Of a DNA stretch of 64,000 nucleotides, positions 62,301 to 64,000 are shown in pieces (the stretch's first letter is position 1; each line of letters begins with the position of its first letter). The position numbers and the translations under genes were made by a program. The stretch is from NCBI GenBank assembly GCA_963921425.1, contig OY992835.1, positions 15,376,001 through 15,440,000 on the forward strand, given 5' to 3'. The stretch is from Dryas octopetala. Its lineage: Eukaryota; Streptophyta; Magnoliopsida; Rosales; Rosaceae. Below the pieces are notes generated by a model. That model was not told where the DNA came from, did no database searches, and worked only from the letters and a program-made list of their open reading frames with translations.

Positions 62301-63398
62301 TACATGAACCGCCAGTTAGTATGGAATGAGTTCTCGGTATGTTCTTATATATTTAATTTACCAATTTAATTATTTTATAGACCAAATTTACTTTCTTAGT
62401 TTGAGGAATCATGATTCTGAGGCACACTCAGTAGTCATATCTTTCAAACTAATAGCATAATATGGTAGTAGCCAGTAGGGGATTTGGACTCAAAATAGAT
62501 GATAGATTCCATTCAGCTGATGTTAGAGAAATTTTAGCTTATTTGAAATTTCATGTACATGCATGAAAAAAGTTTGGATAGTTAAATATGTTTGATCATC
62601 TTGATTCTGATTGGTTTGGGTTCATTTAGTGATTGCTTCATGTACTATTTTTTCAGTCAGTCGCAAGTAGGTAGTGCTAGGGGATTTTAAGAATGAAGTC
62701 TACAGAGGTTGTTTTCTTTTATTTCTTTCCCTGGGGTTGAATGTAAGATAAAAGGATTCACTAATAGCTGCAATCTAGATAAATAGCTGAAAAAAGATCC
62801 CTTTGAATTCTGCATCCCTAATATGTACACTTCATGTGTGTGTGTGTGTTTCTTCTGGGTTGCTGTTCTGGTGTTCAATTATGATTGTCTACTTGTACAT
62901 TTTTAGATAACAATGTCGAGAACTTAAATAGTTCTTGTGCTGATGGCAGGAGATGTTATTGTTGCTTCTTCCTCTTCTTAACTCATCATCTGTGAAAAAC
63001 TTCCTTCGCCCGTTTTCCAAGGATAAATCTTCAAGTTCAACAGAGGATGACTCTGCTTGCCCCATTTGCCAGGCCAGTCCAACCGTTCCATTTCTCGCTC
63101 TTCCCTGTCATCACAGGTACTTCACTAATGATCCATTCTTCCCATGACTCAATCTTTGTTCTACTGGGGGTATATTTGGCTCAGAAAATTTGAAAAATGA
63201 TCATCACTTGTTCATATGATCGTTTAAAGTATGATTTATGGTACAATATGCAATGTAACAATTGTTCATGCTGGCAGATTTTGCTACTATTGCCTTAGGA
63301 CACGGTGTGCTGCAGTCCCATCTTTCAGATGTTCCAGATGCAATGAGCCGGTCGTAGCCATGCAGCGGCATGTCAACAATCTAGTTCCAATGCAATAA
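59391..63398 (+). CDS. PEX2: Peroxisome biogenesis protein 2 (RING-type ubiquitin ligase)
   Basis: Peroxisomal membrane RING protein that works with PEX10 and PEX12 to ubiquitinate the cargo receptor PEX5 so it can be recycled. Eight exons: 59391-59507, 60055-60168, 60280-60433, 61052-61188, 61276-61376, 62219-62336, 62950-63116 and 63278-63398; 342 residues (about 333 in Arabidopsis as I recall). Family blocks seen are ISRVNQFDAARLDIEMSAML, FLEFLIWRFSIWVDKPTPG, YMNRQLVWNEFSEMLLLL and the C-terminal RING. The RING ligands are all present: Cys284, Cys287, Cys300, His302, Cys305, Cys308, Cys321 and Cys324. Intron 5 carries a 428-base solo-LTR-like insertion. No frame damage is seen. Confidence 0.95.
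61648..62075. mobile_element. Probable solo LTR in PEX2 intron 5
   Basis: It starts TGATGCAGGA and ends TCCTGCATCA, perfect 10-bp inverted ends with the TG...CA borders of retrotransposon LTRs. The flanking five bases (AAACC and CAACC) agree at four positions, fitting a 5-bp target duplication. The 428-base body has no gene and repeated AACTAGGAAA-GCATAAA words. A DNA transposon with 10-bp ends is a less likely alternative. Confidence 0.6.
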
Positions 63399-64000
63399 TT
63401 ATTACACTAGGAGAAGCAAGCATTTTATAATGAAAGTAAAACAATATAAAATAATGCTTGAAAGTGACATCACTATATTTTTCCTCTTTCTTCCAAGCAT
63501 TACCCTTTAATTGAGGGGAAAATAACATCTGAATTAAGAAATTATGTTACTTTGTAAAATCATTCATTCATATATATTGAGTAGAGAGGTTCATTCTTTG
63601 TCATTACGTCTTGTATGGTTCGGATTCTTACACCCTATTCAAACTGATATGCCTAAATTCTGCTCGCCAAAGCATAAAAAATGTAAATTTCAGCGATCGG
63701 TAATCACATTGGGCGTAAGAGTTGGTGTTGGGTTATTTGAAAATCAAAGTTTATCTGAAGCTTGGTTTAAAATTCTTTAAAAATGAGCTTTTTATGATTA
63801 CAATAGTGCTTCTGGTTTATGGAAACTCCAATACAAAAGTGGAAACAAGAAGTAAAGATAAGACAGCATTTGCAAAGCAAGAAGGAATCACTGATTTGCC
63901 AAGCAAGACAGAGCCATTATATTTATGGCCTTTCTCAAGTCAAATAGTGGCATCATTATAATTAACTAATTAAGACAAGACGCGGCCAAAATATGGCGTG
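63399..64000 (+). other. PEX2 3' region and unassigned end of window
   Basis: The PEX2 3' UTR probably ends near AATATAAAATAATG (about 63442-63455). Beyond it are AT-rich sequence and two overlapping short open frames I cannot relate to any protein family. No further gene is supported. Confidence 0.5.

Overview
This window is nuclear DNA of a flowering plant. Every gene I could build is split by many short introns, mostly with GT/AG borders. The products are plant-specific or typical of plants, and the spaces between genes are AT-rich and full of small inverted-repeat transposons. The protein sequences look eudicot and resemble Rosaceae (Prunus-like), but that is an impression from memory, not a search result. 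All exon borders below were derived by hand from splice sites, reading frame and family knowledge. In every gene the exon lengths sum to a multiple of three.

Layout. 0.8-9.8 kb: two tandem minus-strand genes for TauE/SafE-type membrane proteins, with duplicated 3' flanks. 14.3-21.2 kb: plus-strand malonyl-CoA synthetase (AAE13) with a mitochondrial leader exon, an internal in-frame start for a cytosolic form, and one AT-AC (U12-type) intron. 21.7-23.2 kb: a large Mutator-like foldback element carrying a second inserted foldback. 24.9-29.3 kb: plus-strand augmin subunit 4. 31.7-35.0 kb: minus-strand NRT1/PTR (NPF1-like) transporter. 41.8-44.0 kb: minus-strand isochorismatase/nicotinamidase-like protein. 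44-52 kb: no intact gene, but a nested transposon pair, a decayed copy of an isochorismatase exon and a pair of diverged duplicated blocks. 52.0-55.2 kb: minus-strand atypical bHLH transcription factor (bHLH68/bHLH133-like). 59.4-63.4 kb: plus-strand peroxisomal RING ligase PEX2 with a solo-LTR-like insertion in an intron.

The genes do not form one pathway. AAE13, the NPF1 transporter and the isochorismatase-like gene are, from memory, consecutive loci in Arabidopsis (At3g16170, At3g16180, At3g16190), so part of this order looks like ancient conserved microsynteny, with augmin subunit 4 lying between the first two here. I found no clearly new biological system. The most notable items are the AT-AC intron, an exon fusion in one TauE/SafE copy, the decayed isochorismatase exon, and several nested or 9-bp-flanked foldback elements close to or inside genes.
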